Below are positions 1 through 7,854 of a DNA stretch of 39,836 nucleotides, one piece after another; the stretch's first letter is position 1; every line of letters begins with the position of its first letter. Origin of the DNA: CAYZAW01 sp964476505 (GTDB taxonomy: Bacteria > Bacillota > Clostridia > Christensenellales > CAG-138); the NCBI GenBank assembly GCA_964476505.1, contig CAYZAW010000015.1, positions 1 through 39,836 of the forward strand, read 5' to 3'. The notes below the pieces were generated by a model, which was not told the DNA's origin, ran no database searches, and worked only from the letters and a program-made list of their open reading frames with translations. A program made the position numbers and the translations under genes.

Positions 1-41
1 GTATTTTTACAAAAATACCCTAAGCCGCCGGAGGCAAAAAG
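1..41 (-). repeat. Stop-linked GC box plus hairpin, copy 1
   Basis: Read on the minus strand, the uraA stop codon TAG runs directly into CTTTTTGCCTCCGGCGG, then CTTAGG, then the hairpin GTATTTTT-GT-AAAAATAC (18-1). Almost the same box follows the stop codons at 8400 (plus) and 8642 (minus), each time with a different downstream hairpin. The hairpin may act as a terminator for uraA. The box itself is a dispersed repeat. Confidence 0.7.
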
Positions 42-1379
42 CTACACCTTCAAATTAACGCTGGTATCGCCCTGCTCGTCCTTACCGAACTCGTAATCCT
101 TGCCGGGCAGGATGGCGTTTAAGAGGATACCCACCAGAGCGCCAACGGCCAAGCCGGAGAGGTGGATAGTGAACTCGCCCAACTGGAAGCTGATGCTGCC
201 GGCTGTACTGAAGGTAATACCGATGGCAAGCACCAGTATCACGGCGGCAATGATCACGTTGCGGCTGTTGGTGAAGTCCACCTTGTTTTCTACCACGTTA
301 CGCACGCCAACGGCGGAGATCATGCCGTACAGCACCATGGACACGCCGCCCATAGTGGCTACGGGCATGCAGGTAACCAGCGCTGCGAACTTGGGACAGA
401 AGGACAGGAGAATGGCGATGTACGCCGCAATGCGGATCACGCGCGGATCATACACGCGAGAGAGCGCCAGCACGCCGGTGTTCTCGCCGTAAGTGGTGTT
501 AGCGGGAGCGCCGAAGAGGGACGCTACCGTAGTGGCGAGGCCGTCACCCAAGAGGGTGCGGTGCAGGCCGGGGTCTTCCAAGTAATTCCGCTTGCAGGTA
601 GAGGAGATGGCGCAAACATCGCCGATATGCTCCACCATGGTAGCAAGCGCAATGGGCACGATGGTTACAATAGCGGTGATCACCTTACCGCTGTCCGCAT
701 GCCCAAAGAGGGAGAACACGGTGCGATCCCAATTGATGGGGATACCGAGCCAAGCAGCCTTCTCCACCGGGGTAAAGTCTACCTGCCCGAATACGGCAGC
801 AACAAGATAGGACGCGGCAACGCCCAAGAGGATGGGGATGATCTTGATCATGCCCTTGCCCCACATGTTGCAGGCAATGATGGTGATGACAGCAACAAGC
901 GCGATGGCCCAGTTGGCATTGCAGTTGTTGATGGCGGAGCTGGAAAGCGTTAAGCCAAGGCTGATGATGATGGGGCCGGTAACGATGGGCGGGAAAAACC
1001 GCATGACCCGCTTTGCCCCGAAGGTTTTGAACAGCAGCGACAAAATGGCATATAAAATGCCTGTGGCAGCAACGCCCAGGCACGCATACGGCAGCAATTC
1101 CGGCTCTTTGTTGGGGGCAATTGCCCAATACCCGGCAAGGAACGCAAAAGACGATCCTAGAAATGCGGGTACCTTGCCTTTGGCAAAGAGGTGGAACAGC
1201 AGCGTGCCTAACCCGGCGAACAGCAATGTGGTGGCAACGTCCAGCCCGGTCAATGCCGGAACCAGCACCGTTGCGCCAAACATGGCGAACATGTGCTGGA
1301 AGCCCAATACAAGCATTCTCGGCTTGCCAAGCTCCCGTGCGTCATAAATGGCGTCTTTCCCGATTTTGTGTTTTTCCAT
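42..1379 (-). CDS. uraA: Uracil permease (NCS2 family)
   Basis: Proton-coupled nucleobase transporter of the NCS2 (uracil/xanthine permease) family, expected to import uracil across the cytoplasmic membrane. The 445-aa protein has the usual length and many hydrophobic segments. Near the N-terminus it carries the family motif GFQHMFAMFGATVLVP. Mid-protein it has ATMVEHIGDVCAIS, with the substrate-site Glu, and the NCS2 signature GDGLATTVASLFGAPANTTY followed by GENTGVLALSRV, with the second conserved Glu. The ATG follows an AGGGGG ribosome-binding site. A good promoter lies about 100 bp upstream and the leader holds an inverted repeat (separate entries). No other pyrimidine genes are adjacent. 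Uracil rather than xanthine is inferred from overall resemblance to UraA/PyrP. Confidence 0.93.
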   Translation of the reverse strand: MEKHKIGKDAIYDARELGKPRMLVLGFQHMFAMFGATVLVPALTGLDVATTLLFAGLGTLLFHLFAKGKVPAFLGSSFAFLAGYWAIAPNKEPELLPYACLGVAATGILYAILSLLFKTFGAKRVMRFFPPIVTGPIIISLGLTLSSSAINNCNANWAIALVAVITIIACNMWGKGMIKIIPILLGVAASYLVAAVFGQVDFTPVEKAAWLGIPINWDRTVFSLFGHADSGKVITAIVTIVPIALATMVEHIGDVCAISSTCKRNYLEDPGLHRTLLGDGLATTVASLFGAPANTTYGENTGVLALSRVYDPRVIRIAAYIAILLSFCPKFAALVTCMPVATMGGVSMVLYGMISAVGVRNVVENKVDFTNSRNVIIAAVILVLAIGITFSTAGSISFQLGEFTIHLSGLAVGALVGILLNAILPGKDYEFGKDEQGDTSVNLKV

Positions 1380-1403
1380 GGTAACCCCCTAATACAGAAT
1401 GAG

Positions 1404-1460
1404 TGCCATGAACAATGCTTAAGAATAATTTCGGAACATTCGGCATAGTTGCTCATGGCA
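1404..1460 (-). promoter_or_regulatory. Inverted repeat in the uraA leader
   Basis: On the minus strand TGCCATGAGCA (1460-1450) can pair with TGTTCATGGCA (1414-1404), 11 positions with one G-U pair, inside the ~100-nt leader of uraA. It lies between the promoter and the ribosome-binding site. I do not recognise a PyrR-binding consensus, so a regulatory role is inference. Confidence 0.35.
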
Positions 1461-1476
1461 TGATCAAATTTTTTCT

Positions 1477-1505
1477 ATTGTACCCGATTTTCAACGGTTA
1501 TTCAA
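1477..1505 (-). promoter_or_regulatory. Sigma-A type promoter for uraA
   Basis: Minus strand: -35 TTGAAT (1505-1500), 17-bp spacer, -10 TACAAT (1482-1477). This puts the start of transcription near 1470 and gives a ~90-nt leader before the uraA ATG at 1379. Confidence 0.6.
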
Positions 1506-1652
1506 TGCGTATTTTATCTTTTTTTCTCGTTATTTGTTTCACAGACGAACCGCTGCGCCTCTCCGTTTTCTCTAAACCCAAACCTTTTTCGTCCACCGAT
1601 CAATACAGAACAATATTCTGTTCCTTCTGCTTCTATCCTAATTAATAAACTG

Positions 1653-1683
1653 CAATAAAAAAGCCCGCCTTAAGCTAGGCAGG
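1653..1683 (-). terminator. Rho-independent terminator after the YjfB-like gene
   Basis: Minus strand GCCTGCC, a short loop, then GGCGGGC, followed by TTTTTTATT. The stem has one G-U pair and a good U-tract. It sits ~25 nt downstream of the YjfB-like stop codon at 1706. Confidence 0.75.
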
Positions 1684-1705
1684 CAAAAGCTTTAACCTGT
1701 TTGGT

Positions 1706-1885
1706 CTATACGGAAATATCCACCCTATTGGGCTCCACGGAGCCAACGTCCAAAGAAGCCAGCGCGTCTATCAACTGCTCCGCCACTGCTTCCTGATCGT
1801 TCATGGTGCGGTTCATCACCGCGTAGGATGCCTGCATGGAAACGGAAGCCGCCTTCATATCCATGGAGAGCGCCGCAATATCCAT
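1706..1885 (-). CDS. YjfB-like putative motility small protein
   Basis: A 59-aa protein beginning MDIAALSMDMKAASVSMQ, the conserved N-terminus of the YjfB family, whose members are associated with sigma-D/motility regulons in Bacillus. The biochemical role of the family is unknown. The start at 1885 is chosen because GGAGGTG lies 5 nt upstream and the family begins with MDI; the upstream in-frame extension lacks a ribosome-binding site. Its promoter is at 1926-1954 and a terminator follows at 1653-1683, so it is monocistronic. No flagellar genes are in the window. The neighbour upstream of it is a c-di-GMP phosphodiesterase, which would fit a motility link, but that is inference. Confidence 0.75.
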   Translation of the reverse strand: MDIAALSMDMKAASVSMQASYAVMNRTMNDQEAVAEQLIDALASLDVGSVEPNRVDISV

Positions 1886-1925
1886 TTTCCCACCTCCAAA
1901 CGCCCTATGCGTGTTGTGTTTGAAC

Positions 1926-1954
1926 AGTATATCTAATACTGATTCTAAACGCAA
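1926..1954 (-). promoter_or_regulatory. Promoter for the YjfB-like gene
   Basis: Minus strand: -35 TTGCGT (1954-1949), 17-bp spacer, -10 TATACT (1931-1926). This is a sigma-A-like arrangement; I see no sigma-D type CCGATAT box. Confidence 0.5.
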
Positions 1955-2023
1955 GCTTATTCTTTGAAACAGCTATTTACAAAAAATATATCATATGGGG
2001 TACCGGCACGCTGCGGGAAGACA

Positions 2024-4660
2024 TTACTCCGTTTTGTTGCTCTCGCATACCGCCTCGTACTCACCTACCGGCATGGGACGCGCGTATAAGTACCCCTGCA
2101 CAAACGCGCAGCCAACGGAGGTCAAGAACGCCGCCTGCGGCTTGGTTTCCACGCCCTCTGCGATCACGGGCATTTGCAGCCGCTGTGCCATGTGGATCAC
2201 GGAGCTTACGATGCTGCCGCTTCGCTGCTCGTTCTCCCCGCCGGATAAAAAGCGCATGTCCAGCTTGAGGATATCCGCCGGAACATCCTTCAAGGTGTTC
2301 AGGGAGGAATAGCCGCTGCCGAAATCGTCTATCTCGATCAAGAAGCCGAAGGCACGCAGGCGCTTGACCATATTCACGATGCGCCCGGAGGATTCCGCAA
2401 AGGCGGATTCCGTGATCTCCAGCCGCAATAAGTCCACGGGCAGGCTGTATCTTTCCACCAGCCCCGTCATGAACGCATAAAAATCATCGTGATATACATC
2501 GTGCCGGGATACGTTTACCGATACCGGCAGGGGCTGCCGCCCCGCGTCCAGCCATTGCCGCTGTTGGATGCATACCTGCTCCCATACGAACTTATCCAGC
2601 GTATACACGAACCCGTTGCGCTCGAATATGGGAATGAACACGCCGGGAGGGATCAAGCCCTTTTCCGGATGCCGCCAGCGCACCAGCGCCTCCGCGCCGA
2701 TAAGCGCGTCGTTGGAAAGATCGTACTGCGGCTGATACCACACCTCAAACTGCTTTTGCTCCAGCGCTTCACCCATCTGCCGGGTGACCTCCTGCTCCCG
2801 CAGGATGCTTTCGCGCATATCGTTGCTGTAATAGGCAACGTTTAGGCCATACTGCCCCTTTACGGACGCTTTGGCGATAGCCGCGCGGTCGTGCACCACG
2901 GAAATGGGCAACGCGGTGTCGTCTATCACGTTGCGTCCTACGCTAACATTGAGGTATTGCCCGGTGGAGTTCTTTTTGCTTTTCTGCTCCCGTATCTGCA
3001 CCACAAGCGCGTTGTTTTCCGGCGTATTGGGATAGATCGCGGCAAAATTATCCGCATACACGCGGCAGCAGATTCCGCCGATGGAGGCAAACATCTCCTT
3101 CGCGGTCTCGCCCACGTTCCTTAGCACCTGATCTCCCGTTTCGTGCCCGTACTGGTCGTTGACGACCTTGAATTTATCGATATCGAAGCAAGCCAGCACA
3201 TAGTACCCCGGTTCATGCGCCGCCACCATTTCCGCCGCCAGCTCGTAAAAGGTGGTGCGGTTGTACAGCCCCGTCAGCAAATCACGCTCGGCGCGGTATC
3301 GCAGGCTGTCCTCCGCGGTTTTGCGGGCGTTTACGTCGTTGGCGGTGAGCAGCACCTTAGAAGCGCCCTCGTCCTCAAAGCGGATGGCCTGTATGCGGAA
3401 CCAGTGGAACTCGCCGGTGGGAATCTTCAGACGCAGAATTACATCCTCATAGGGGGAGTTGCCCCGCACGGCTTTGTTGAGCACCGTCAGTGCGTTATTG
3501 ACCTCTGCCGCGTCCGCAACAAGGCCGTCTTCCTCGAGGATGGTGTGAATAGGCCGCCCGTCGAACTTACCGGCTATGTATTCGGATGCGCGCGGGTCTG
3601 TTTCGTAGGTGTTTGTTTCCGTATCAAATACAAACACAAGCGTGCCCGTTGCGCGAAGCACCATGGCAAAGCGCTCCTCGCGCATATGCGCGTGCGCGGC
3701 CTCCTGCTTGATCTCCTTATGGCGCATGCGTTCCTGAAACAGGAAAATAGCGATACCAACGCCCGCAAACAGCAGCAGCACCATGGAAAGCTCCCATACG
3801 TTGCGGCGTTCCTTTTCGATCTCCGCCTGTAAGCCGGACTCCGGCACCACGTTGAACAGGAACCAGTCGCTCGCCATGGCGTACTTCGTTCTGACAGGGA
3901 TAAACGCCGCCGTGCGCCGCTCTCCGTAGCAGGAATAGCTGAAGCTGCCCCATTCGCCGTTTTGCAGCATCTGCGAAAGCTTCTTTTCCGTAAAATCTTG
4001 CTCAAACGCAGCATCCGTATAAAAATCGAACAGGTTTTCGTCCTTTATCAAATAAAAATCGCTGTCGGAGCCGATGATCACATTCCCCTCGGAATCCGCC
4101 ACAAAGGAATACCCCTCGCCGCCGTATGCCGAGGAAAGCATCAAATCCCGCAGCGGCTGCTGATAATACAGGCCCAACAGCACGCCGCGCACCTGCCCGG
4201 CCTTTTTATACGGAACCGTCAGCGCCAGACCCATTTCTCCGTTTGGCAGCTTGGCGATATGCGAAATACCGCGGCTTCCGTTCTTTGCCGTGATAAAATA
4301 GTCTTTATCGGATACATTGATGGAATCGTCTCTAAGGTCTGTTCCGTCCGTGCGAAGAAACCGAATGGAGGAGAAGGAGGAAACGTCTGCCGCCTCGCGA
4401 ATCAAAGCAATGATCTCCGCCTCGTCCGCAGATTCCTGCGACGCAAGACCGATGGAAAGCATCTCCAGCGCCTGAAACTGCCCGTCGAGAGACGTGTTCA
4501 GCGTTGAAGCCTGCTCATTGGCGCTGTCGTACAGCACTTCATAGGCGCGGTCACGCGCGATCGCGGTGGCGTTTTTGTTGACCATGATTATGGAAAGCAC
4601 CACCCCGCCCGTTAACAGCAGAATGATCGCGGCTGTTGTCCATTTTCGCTTGTTCTTCAT
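2024..4660 (-). CDS. Membrane c-di-GMP phosphodiesterase (dCACHE-PAS-degenerate GGDEF-EAL)
   Basis: Predicted to hydrolyse c-di-GMP in response to an extracellular signal. Of 878 aa, a membrane segment is at ~7-27, an extracytoplasmic dCACHE-like sensor at ~30-285, a second membrane segment at ~290-310, a PAS-like region at ~325-450, GGDEF at ~455-610 and EAL at ~625-870. The GGDEF active-site loop reads RVYADNF instead of R-x-GGDEF, so cyclase activity should be lost, although the upstream FDIDKFKVVND is kept. The EAL domain keeps EALVRW, SVNVS, EITES, IDDFGSGYSS, ILKLD, AEGVET and QGYLYARP, so all metal and catalytic positions I can check are present. No clear c-di-GMP riboswitch is visible in its 5' region. 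Confidence 0.88.
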   Translation of the reverse strand: MKNKRKWTTAAIILLLTGGVVLSIIMVNKNATAIARDRAYEVLYDSANEQASTLNTSLDGQFQALEMLSIGLASQESADEAEIIALIREAADVSSFSSIRFLRTDGTDLRDDSINVSDKDYFITAKNGSRGISHIAKLPNGEMGLALTVPYKKAGQVRGVLLGLYYQQPLRDLMLSSAYGGEGYSFVADSEGNVIIGSDSDFYLIKDENLFDFYTDAAFEQDFTEKKLSQMLQNGEWGSFSYSCYGERRTAAFIPVRTKYAMASDWFLFNVVPESGLQAEIEKERRNVWELSMVLLLFAGVGIAIFLFQERMRHKEIKQEAAHAHMREERFAMVLRATGTLVFVFDTETNTYETDPRASEYIAGKFDGRPIHTILEEDGLVADAAEVNNALTVLNKAVRGNSPYEDVILRLKIPTGEFHWFRIQAIRFEDEGASKVLLTANDVNARKTAEDSLRYRAERDLLTGLYNRTTFYELAAEMVAAHEPGYYVLACFDIDKFKVVNDQYGHETGDQVLRNVGETAKEMFASIGGICCRVYADNFAAIYPNTPENNALVVQIREQKSKKNSTGQYLNVSVGRNVIDDTALPISVVHDRAAIAKASVKGQYGLNVAYYSNDMRESILREQEVTRQMGEALEQKQFEVWYQPQYDLSNDALIGAEALVRWRHPEKGLIPPGVFIPIFERNGFVYTLDKFVWEQVCIQQRQWLDAGRQPLPVSVNVSRHDVYHDDFYAFMTGLVERYSLPVDLLRLEITESAFAESSGRIVNMVKRLRAFGFLIEIDDFGSGYSSLNTLKDVPADILKLDMRFLSGGENEQRSGSIVSSVIHMAQRLQMPVIAEGVETKPQAAFLTSVGCAFVQGYLYARPMPVGEYEAVCESNKTE

Positions 4661-5019
4661 GGTCTCTCACCGCCTTTTTTTGCACCGCTGGCAGTAAAAA
4701 AGCAGCGCAAGCATACCGGCTCGTTCCCAAAGCGTTGTATCCTGCGGCTGTATGATGCGTTTTGGTGCTGATACTGCATATTCCCTCATTCGCTTCGCGG
4801 CTGTTATTCGAAAAACGTACGCCGCGTTGATCGTACATACATTCTACAACATTTATCCCCTGCTTTTTACACCGTGAAGCATTGTATATTCATTTTTTTA
4901 CAATTTTCACCTTTTTGCGTCTCGGATACCTACAACACGAAATATACTCTTATTCCCTATCGATTCGCTTCCCGGCGTGTGTTACACTATTAACAATCAA
5001 CGGTACTGCGAGGACTGCA
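4661..5019. other. Divergent intergenic region (EAL gene / P-loop gene)
   Basis: This 359-bp gap separates the minus-strand EAL gene from the plus-strand P-loop gene. No tRNA, known riboswitch or convincing ORF is seen. Near the EAL start the minus strand can fold CGCTG...CAGCG around a T-rich loop. No strong promoter pair was found for either gene. Confidence 0.4.
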
Positions 5020-5718
5020 ATGGCTTCCTGTTTTGCTACCATACAAAATTCCATATTAGCCGGAAAACGGAACATCGTATTTTTAGGCGGCACCGGCAGC
5101 GGAAAAACGGAATTCGCGCTGAATTTGGCCTGTGATCTTGCGGGCTGCCAGCCGCTTCCGGTACACCTGTTCGATATGGATCAAACCAAGCCGCTGTTTC
5201 GCTCCCGCAGCGCCTGCGATGCTTTAGAAGAGCACGGCGTTACCCTGCACTTTAACGAACAACTGTTGGACGCGCCAACGCTGGTTGCAGGCGTTCGCGC
5301 CGCCCTCTGCGACCCCGGCCGCATTGCGCTTTTAGACGTGGGCGGCGGAGAAATGGGCTCCCGCATGGTAGGCGGGCTGTCGCAATTATTGAATAACGAC
5401 CACACACTGGTGTTTTACCTTGTAAACCCGTACCGCCCGTGGACTGCCAGTGAGAACGGGCTGCTTATTACCATGGCGGAGGTCTTGGGCGGCTCCCGCA
5501 TACAAAACGCCGTATTCTGGGCAAACCCCACGCTTGGCGCGGACACGTCTTCGGAGGAATGCATAGCCGGTTTACGGCAGGCACAGCAGCTTCTTCCAGC
5601 AGGCGCAAAGCTTTCCGGCGCTTGCGTGCATGATACCCTGATGGATGCCGTACAGGCGCATACCGCGCTACCGCTGTATCCCATGCGCCGGTTCATTACA
5701 GAGCCGTGGGAAGTGTAA
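5020..5718 (+). CDS. P-loop NTPase of unknown function next to a 2-oxoacid oxidoreductase
   Basis: I do not recognise a named family. The 232-aa protein has a Walker A motif GGTGSGKT at ~23-30, and a hydrophobic strand ending in Asp, IALLDVGGGEMGSRM, at ~105-120 that suits a Walker B/switch region. The layout resembles SIMIBI-type P-loop ATPases with a conserved FDMDQTKP segment after the first helix. No membrane segments or signal peptide are seen. The start at 5020 is chosen because GAGGA (5010-5014) lies upstream and the extra 46 codons before it look non-coding. It is 79 bp upstream of the ferredoxin subunit and co-directional, so it may be co-transcribed and serve as an accessory or maturation factor; that is inference. 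Confidence 0.7.
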   Translation: MASCFATIQNSILAGKRNIVFLGGTGSGKTEFALNLACDLAGCQPLPVHLFDMDQTKPLFRSRSACDALEEHGVTLHFNEQLLDAPTLVAGVRAALCDPGRIALLDVGGGEMGSRMVGGLSQLLNNDHTLVFYLVNPYRPWTASENGLLITMAEVLGGSRIQNAVFWANPTLGADTSSEECIAGLRQAQQLLPAGAKLSGACVHDTLMDAVQAHTALPLYPMRRFITEPWEV

Positions 5719-5797
5719 CGCGGCAGTCTGCCGGTATTTTGTGTTTTATTGCTAACAGCAACGTGTGATAACAAACAAATGAAGGAGGAAAACGGAA

Positions 5798-6001
5798 ATG
5801 GCAAAGGTGGAGATCCGCACCGAAAGCTGTAAAAGCTGCGGCTACTGTGTGAAGTTTTGCAGTAAAAACGTGCTTGCGGTAGGCCATGAGGTCAACGCCA
5901 AGGGGTATCCCTTCGTGATCGTTGCACAGCCCGAAAACTGCATCGGCTGTGCCATGTGCGCGCAGGTTTGCCCGGACGCTGCAATCGAAGTGTACAGATA
6001 G
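5798..6001 (+). CDS. 2-oxoacid:ferredoxin oxidoreductase delta (ferredoxin) subunit
   Basis: A 67-aa 2[4Fe-4S] protein with two complete CxxCxxCxxxC motifs, CKSCGYCVKFC and CIGCAMCAQVC, spanning nearly the whole chain. In four-subunit 2-oxoacid:ferredoxin oxidoreductases this delta subunit carries electrons from the TPP site to soluble ferredoxin. AAGGAGG lies upstream of the ATG. It is the first gene of a tight plus-strand operon; the alpha subunit starts 14 nt after its stop. The size and position match KorD/VorD-type subunits. Confidence 0.92.
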   Translation: MAKVEIRTESCKSCGYCVKFCSKNVLAVGHEVNAKGYPFVIVAQPENCIGCAMCAQVCPDAAIEVYR

Positions 6002-6015
6002 GGAGGAACAGTAAA

Positions 6016-7095
6016 ATGGAACGTATTTTTATGAAGGGCTGCGAAGCCATTGCGGAAGCGGCTGTGCGCTCCGGCTGCCGCTTTTTTGCGGGATATCCCA
6101 TTACCCCGCAAAACGAGATACCGGAGTATTTTGCCCGGCGTTTGCCGGAGGTGGGCGGCAGCTTTGTACAGGGTGAAAGCGAGGTAGCCTCCGTCAATAT
6201 GGTTTACGGCGCCGCTTCTACCGGCACCCGTGCCATGACCTCCTCCTCCAGCTGCGGCATCAGCCTCAAAAGCGAGGGAGTCTCCTTCTGCGCCTCGGCG
6301 CGTATCCCCATGGTATATGCCAATATCTCCCGCGGCGGCCCCGGCATCGGCTCCATCCAGCCCTCGCAGCAGGATTACATGCAGGCCACCCGCGCCAGCG
6401 GCAACGGCGGCTTTCGCATGATGGTATTTGCCCCCGCCACCGTACAGGAGGCTGTGGACATGACCTATGCCGCGTTCGACTACGCCCAGCGTGACAGGAA
6501 CCCCGTTTTGATTTTAGGCGACGGTGTCTTAGGCACCATTATGGAGCCGGTAGTGCTTCCACCCATGCGCCCGGAGGAAGAAGTAAAGGCGCTGAAGGAC
6601 GAGCTTCGCGGTTGGACGCTTGTTGGGCACGATCCTAAAAAAGAGCCCCGGGCGTTCATTAAGCCCGGTATGTGGTCTACCGCCGCGCTGGAGCAGCAGA
6701 ACATAGACAATGCCGCCATGTACGACTCTTGGAAGAAGGACGTGCAGGTGGAGGAATACCTGCTGGAGGATGCAGAGGTGGTCGTTACCGCGTTTGGCAC
6801 CTCCGGGCGCGTAGCGCGCTCTGCCGTAAACAGGCTTCGGGCACAGGGATACAAGGTAGGGCTTATCCGCCCGAAGACCGTGACTCCCTTCCCCTATGCC
6901 TCCTTTGACAAGCTGGACTATACCAAGGTAAAGGCCATACTGGACGTGGAAATGTCTATCCCGGCGCAGATGATCGTGGATGTGCAGCTTGCCGTGAAGG
7001 ATCGCTGCCCCATCGAAACCTGCCTGCGCTCCGGCGGCGAGGTCATCAGCCGCAGCAAGGTGGAAGAAGCGCTCTTGGCACTTTGCCGCAAGTAA
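6016..7095 (+). CDS. vorB: 2-oxoacid:ferredoxin oxidoreductase alpha subunit, VorB-type
   Basis: Alpha (pyrimidine-binding) subunit, 359 aa, of a CoA-dependent oxidoreductase that converts a 2-oxoacid, CoA and ferredoxin to acyl-CoA, CO2 and reduced ferredoxin. Visible features are GYPITPQNEIPE near the N-terminus, QGESEVASVNMVYGAASTG, and the glycine-rich ISRGGPGIGSIQPSQQDY. The C-terminal transketolase-like domain has VTAFGTSGRVARSAVNRL and GLIRPKTVTPFP. The length fits VorB-type four-subunit enzymes. Substrate (branched-chain 2-oxoacid, 2-oxoglutarate or other) cannot be settled from sequence; VorB is the closest label. The start at 6016 follows GGGAGGAACAGTAAA, and the in-frame upstream extension overlaps the ferredoxin gene. 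Confidence 0.9.
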   Translation: MERIFMKGCEAIAEAAVRSGCRFFAGYPITPQNEIPEYFARRLPEVGGSFVQGESEVASVNMVYGAASTGTRAMTSSSSCGISLKSEGVSFCASARIPMVYANISRGGPGIGSIQPSQQDYMQATRASGNGGFRMMVFAPATVQEAVDMTYAAFDYAQRDRNPVLILGDGVLGTIMEPVVLPPMRPEEEVKALKDELRGWTLVGHDPKKEPRAFIKPGMWSTAALEQQNIDNAAMYDSWKKDVQVEEYLLEDAEVVVTAFGTSGRVARSAVNRLRAQGYKVGLIRPKTVTPFPYASFDKLDYTKVKAILDVEMSIPAQMIVDVQLAVKDRCPIETCLRSGGEVISRSKVEEALLALCRK

Positions 7096-7107
7096 GGAGG
7101 AAGCGAT

Positions 7108-7845
7108 ATGGAAAAGATTTATAAAAGAACTGAAACCCTCCAGCCCGATATGGTTTCCGGCTTTTGCCCGGGTTGTATGCACGGCATACTCTTTAAGGTG
7201 ATCGGCGAGGTCATGGAGGAACTGAATATCGTAAGCAAAACCGCCTTGGTATTGGGCGTGGGCTGCTGCGGCCTTGCCATGGAATACATTACCTACGACA
7301 ACACCACCTCGCCGCACGGACGCGCCTGCGCGGTAGCAACAGGCATTAAGCGCGCCAACCCGGATACCGTGGTATACACCTATCAGGGCGACGGCGACTT
7401 GGCCTCTATCGGCTTGGCAGAAACCATGTCTGCCGCCAACCGCGGCGAGAACATTACGGTGATATTCGTAAACAACGGTATTTATGGCATGACGGGTGGC
7501 CAGATGGCGCCAACGACACTTGTTGGTATGAAAGCCACCACCGCACCCGGCGGACGTGATCCCAAGCTGCACGGCTACCCCATGCACATGTGCGAAATAC
7601 TCAATCAGCTCACCGCCCCCGCGTATTTGGAGCGTTGCAGCTGCAATACGCCCGGTAACGTGATCAAGACCCGCAAGGCCATTAAAAAAGCCTTCCAGAA
7701 CCAGATAGACGGCAAGGGCTTCTCCATGGTGGAGGTCGTGACCTCCTGCCCCACCAACTGGGGCTTAGACCCCATCGAGTCCCTCAAGTTCCTGGAAGAA
7801 AAGATGCTTGCCGAGTTCCCGCTCGGTGTGTTCCGCGACAGATAG
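7108..7845 (+). CDS. 2-oxoacid:ferredoxin oxidoreductase beta (TPP-binding) subunit
   Basis: The 245-aa beta subunit binds thiamine pyrophosphate. The N-terminal FCPGCMHG is the cysteine-containing motif of this family. The TPP/Mg motif is seen as YQGDGDLASIG followed by FVNNGIYGMTGGQMAPTT. The alternating spacing alpha-12 nt-beta-9 nt-gamma, with a GGAGG before each start, shows a single operon. Length and motifs match KorB/VorA-type subunits. In this architecture alpha, beta, gamma and delta are separate chains, as in archaeal and clostridial VOR/KGOR enzymes. Confidence 0.92.
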   Translation: MEKIYKRTETLQPDMVSGFCPGCMHGILFKVIGEVMEELNIVSKTALVLGVGCCGLAMEYITYDNTTSPHGRACAVATGIKRANPDTVVYTYQGDGDLASIGLAETMSAANRGENITVIFVNNGIYGMTGGQMAPTTLVGMKATTAPGGRDPKLHGYPMHMCEILNQLTAPAYLERCSCNTPGNVIKTRKAIKKAFQNQIDGKGFSMVEVVTSCPTNWGLDPIESLKFLEEKMLAEFPLGVFRDR

Positions 7846-7854
7846 GAGGTTTTT

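Noticed and set aside
4551..4838. 95-codon minus-strand ORF overlapping the start of the EAL gene
   Set aside because: It overlaps the EAL gene in another frame, has no ribosome-binding site and no recognisable sequence.
4661..4860. c-di-GMP riboswitch in the leader of the EAL gene
   Set aside because: Neither the class I nor the class II conserved core could be found; only a short T-rich hairpin is present.
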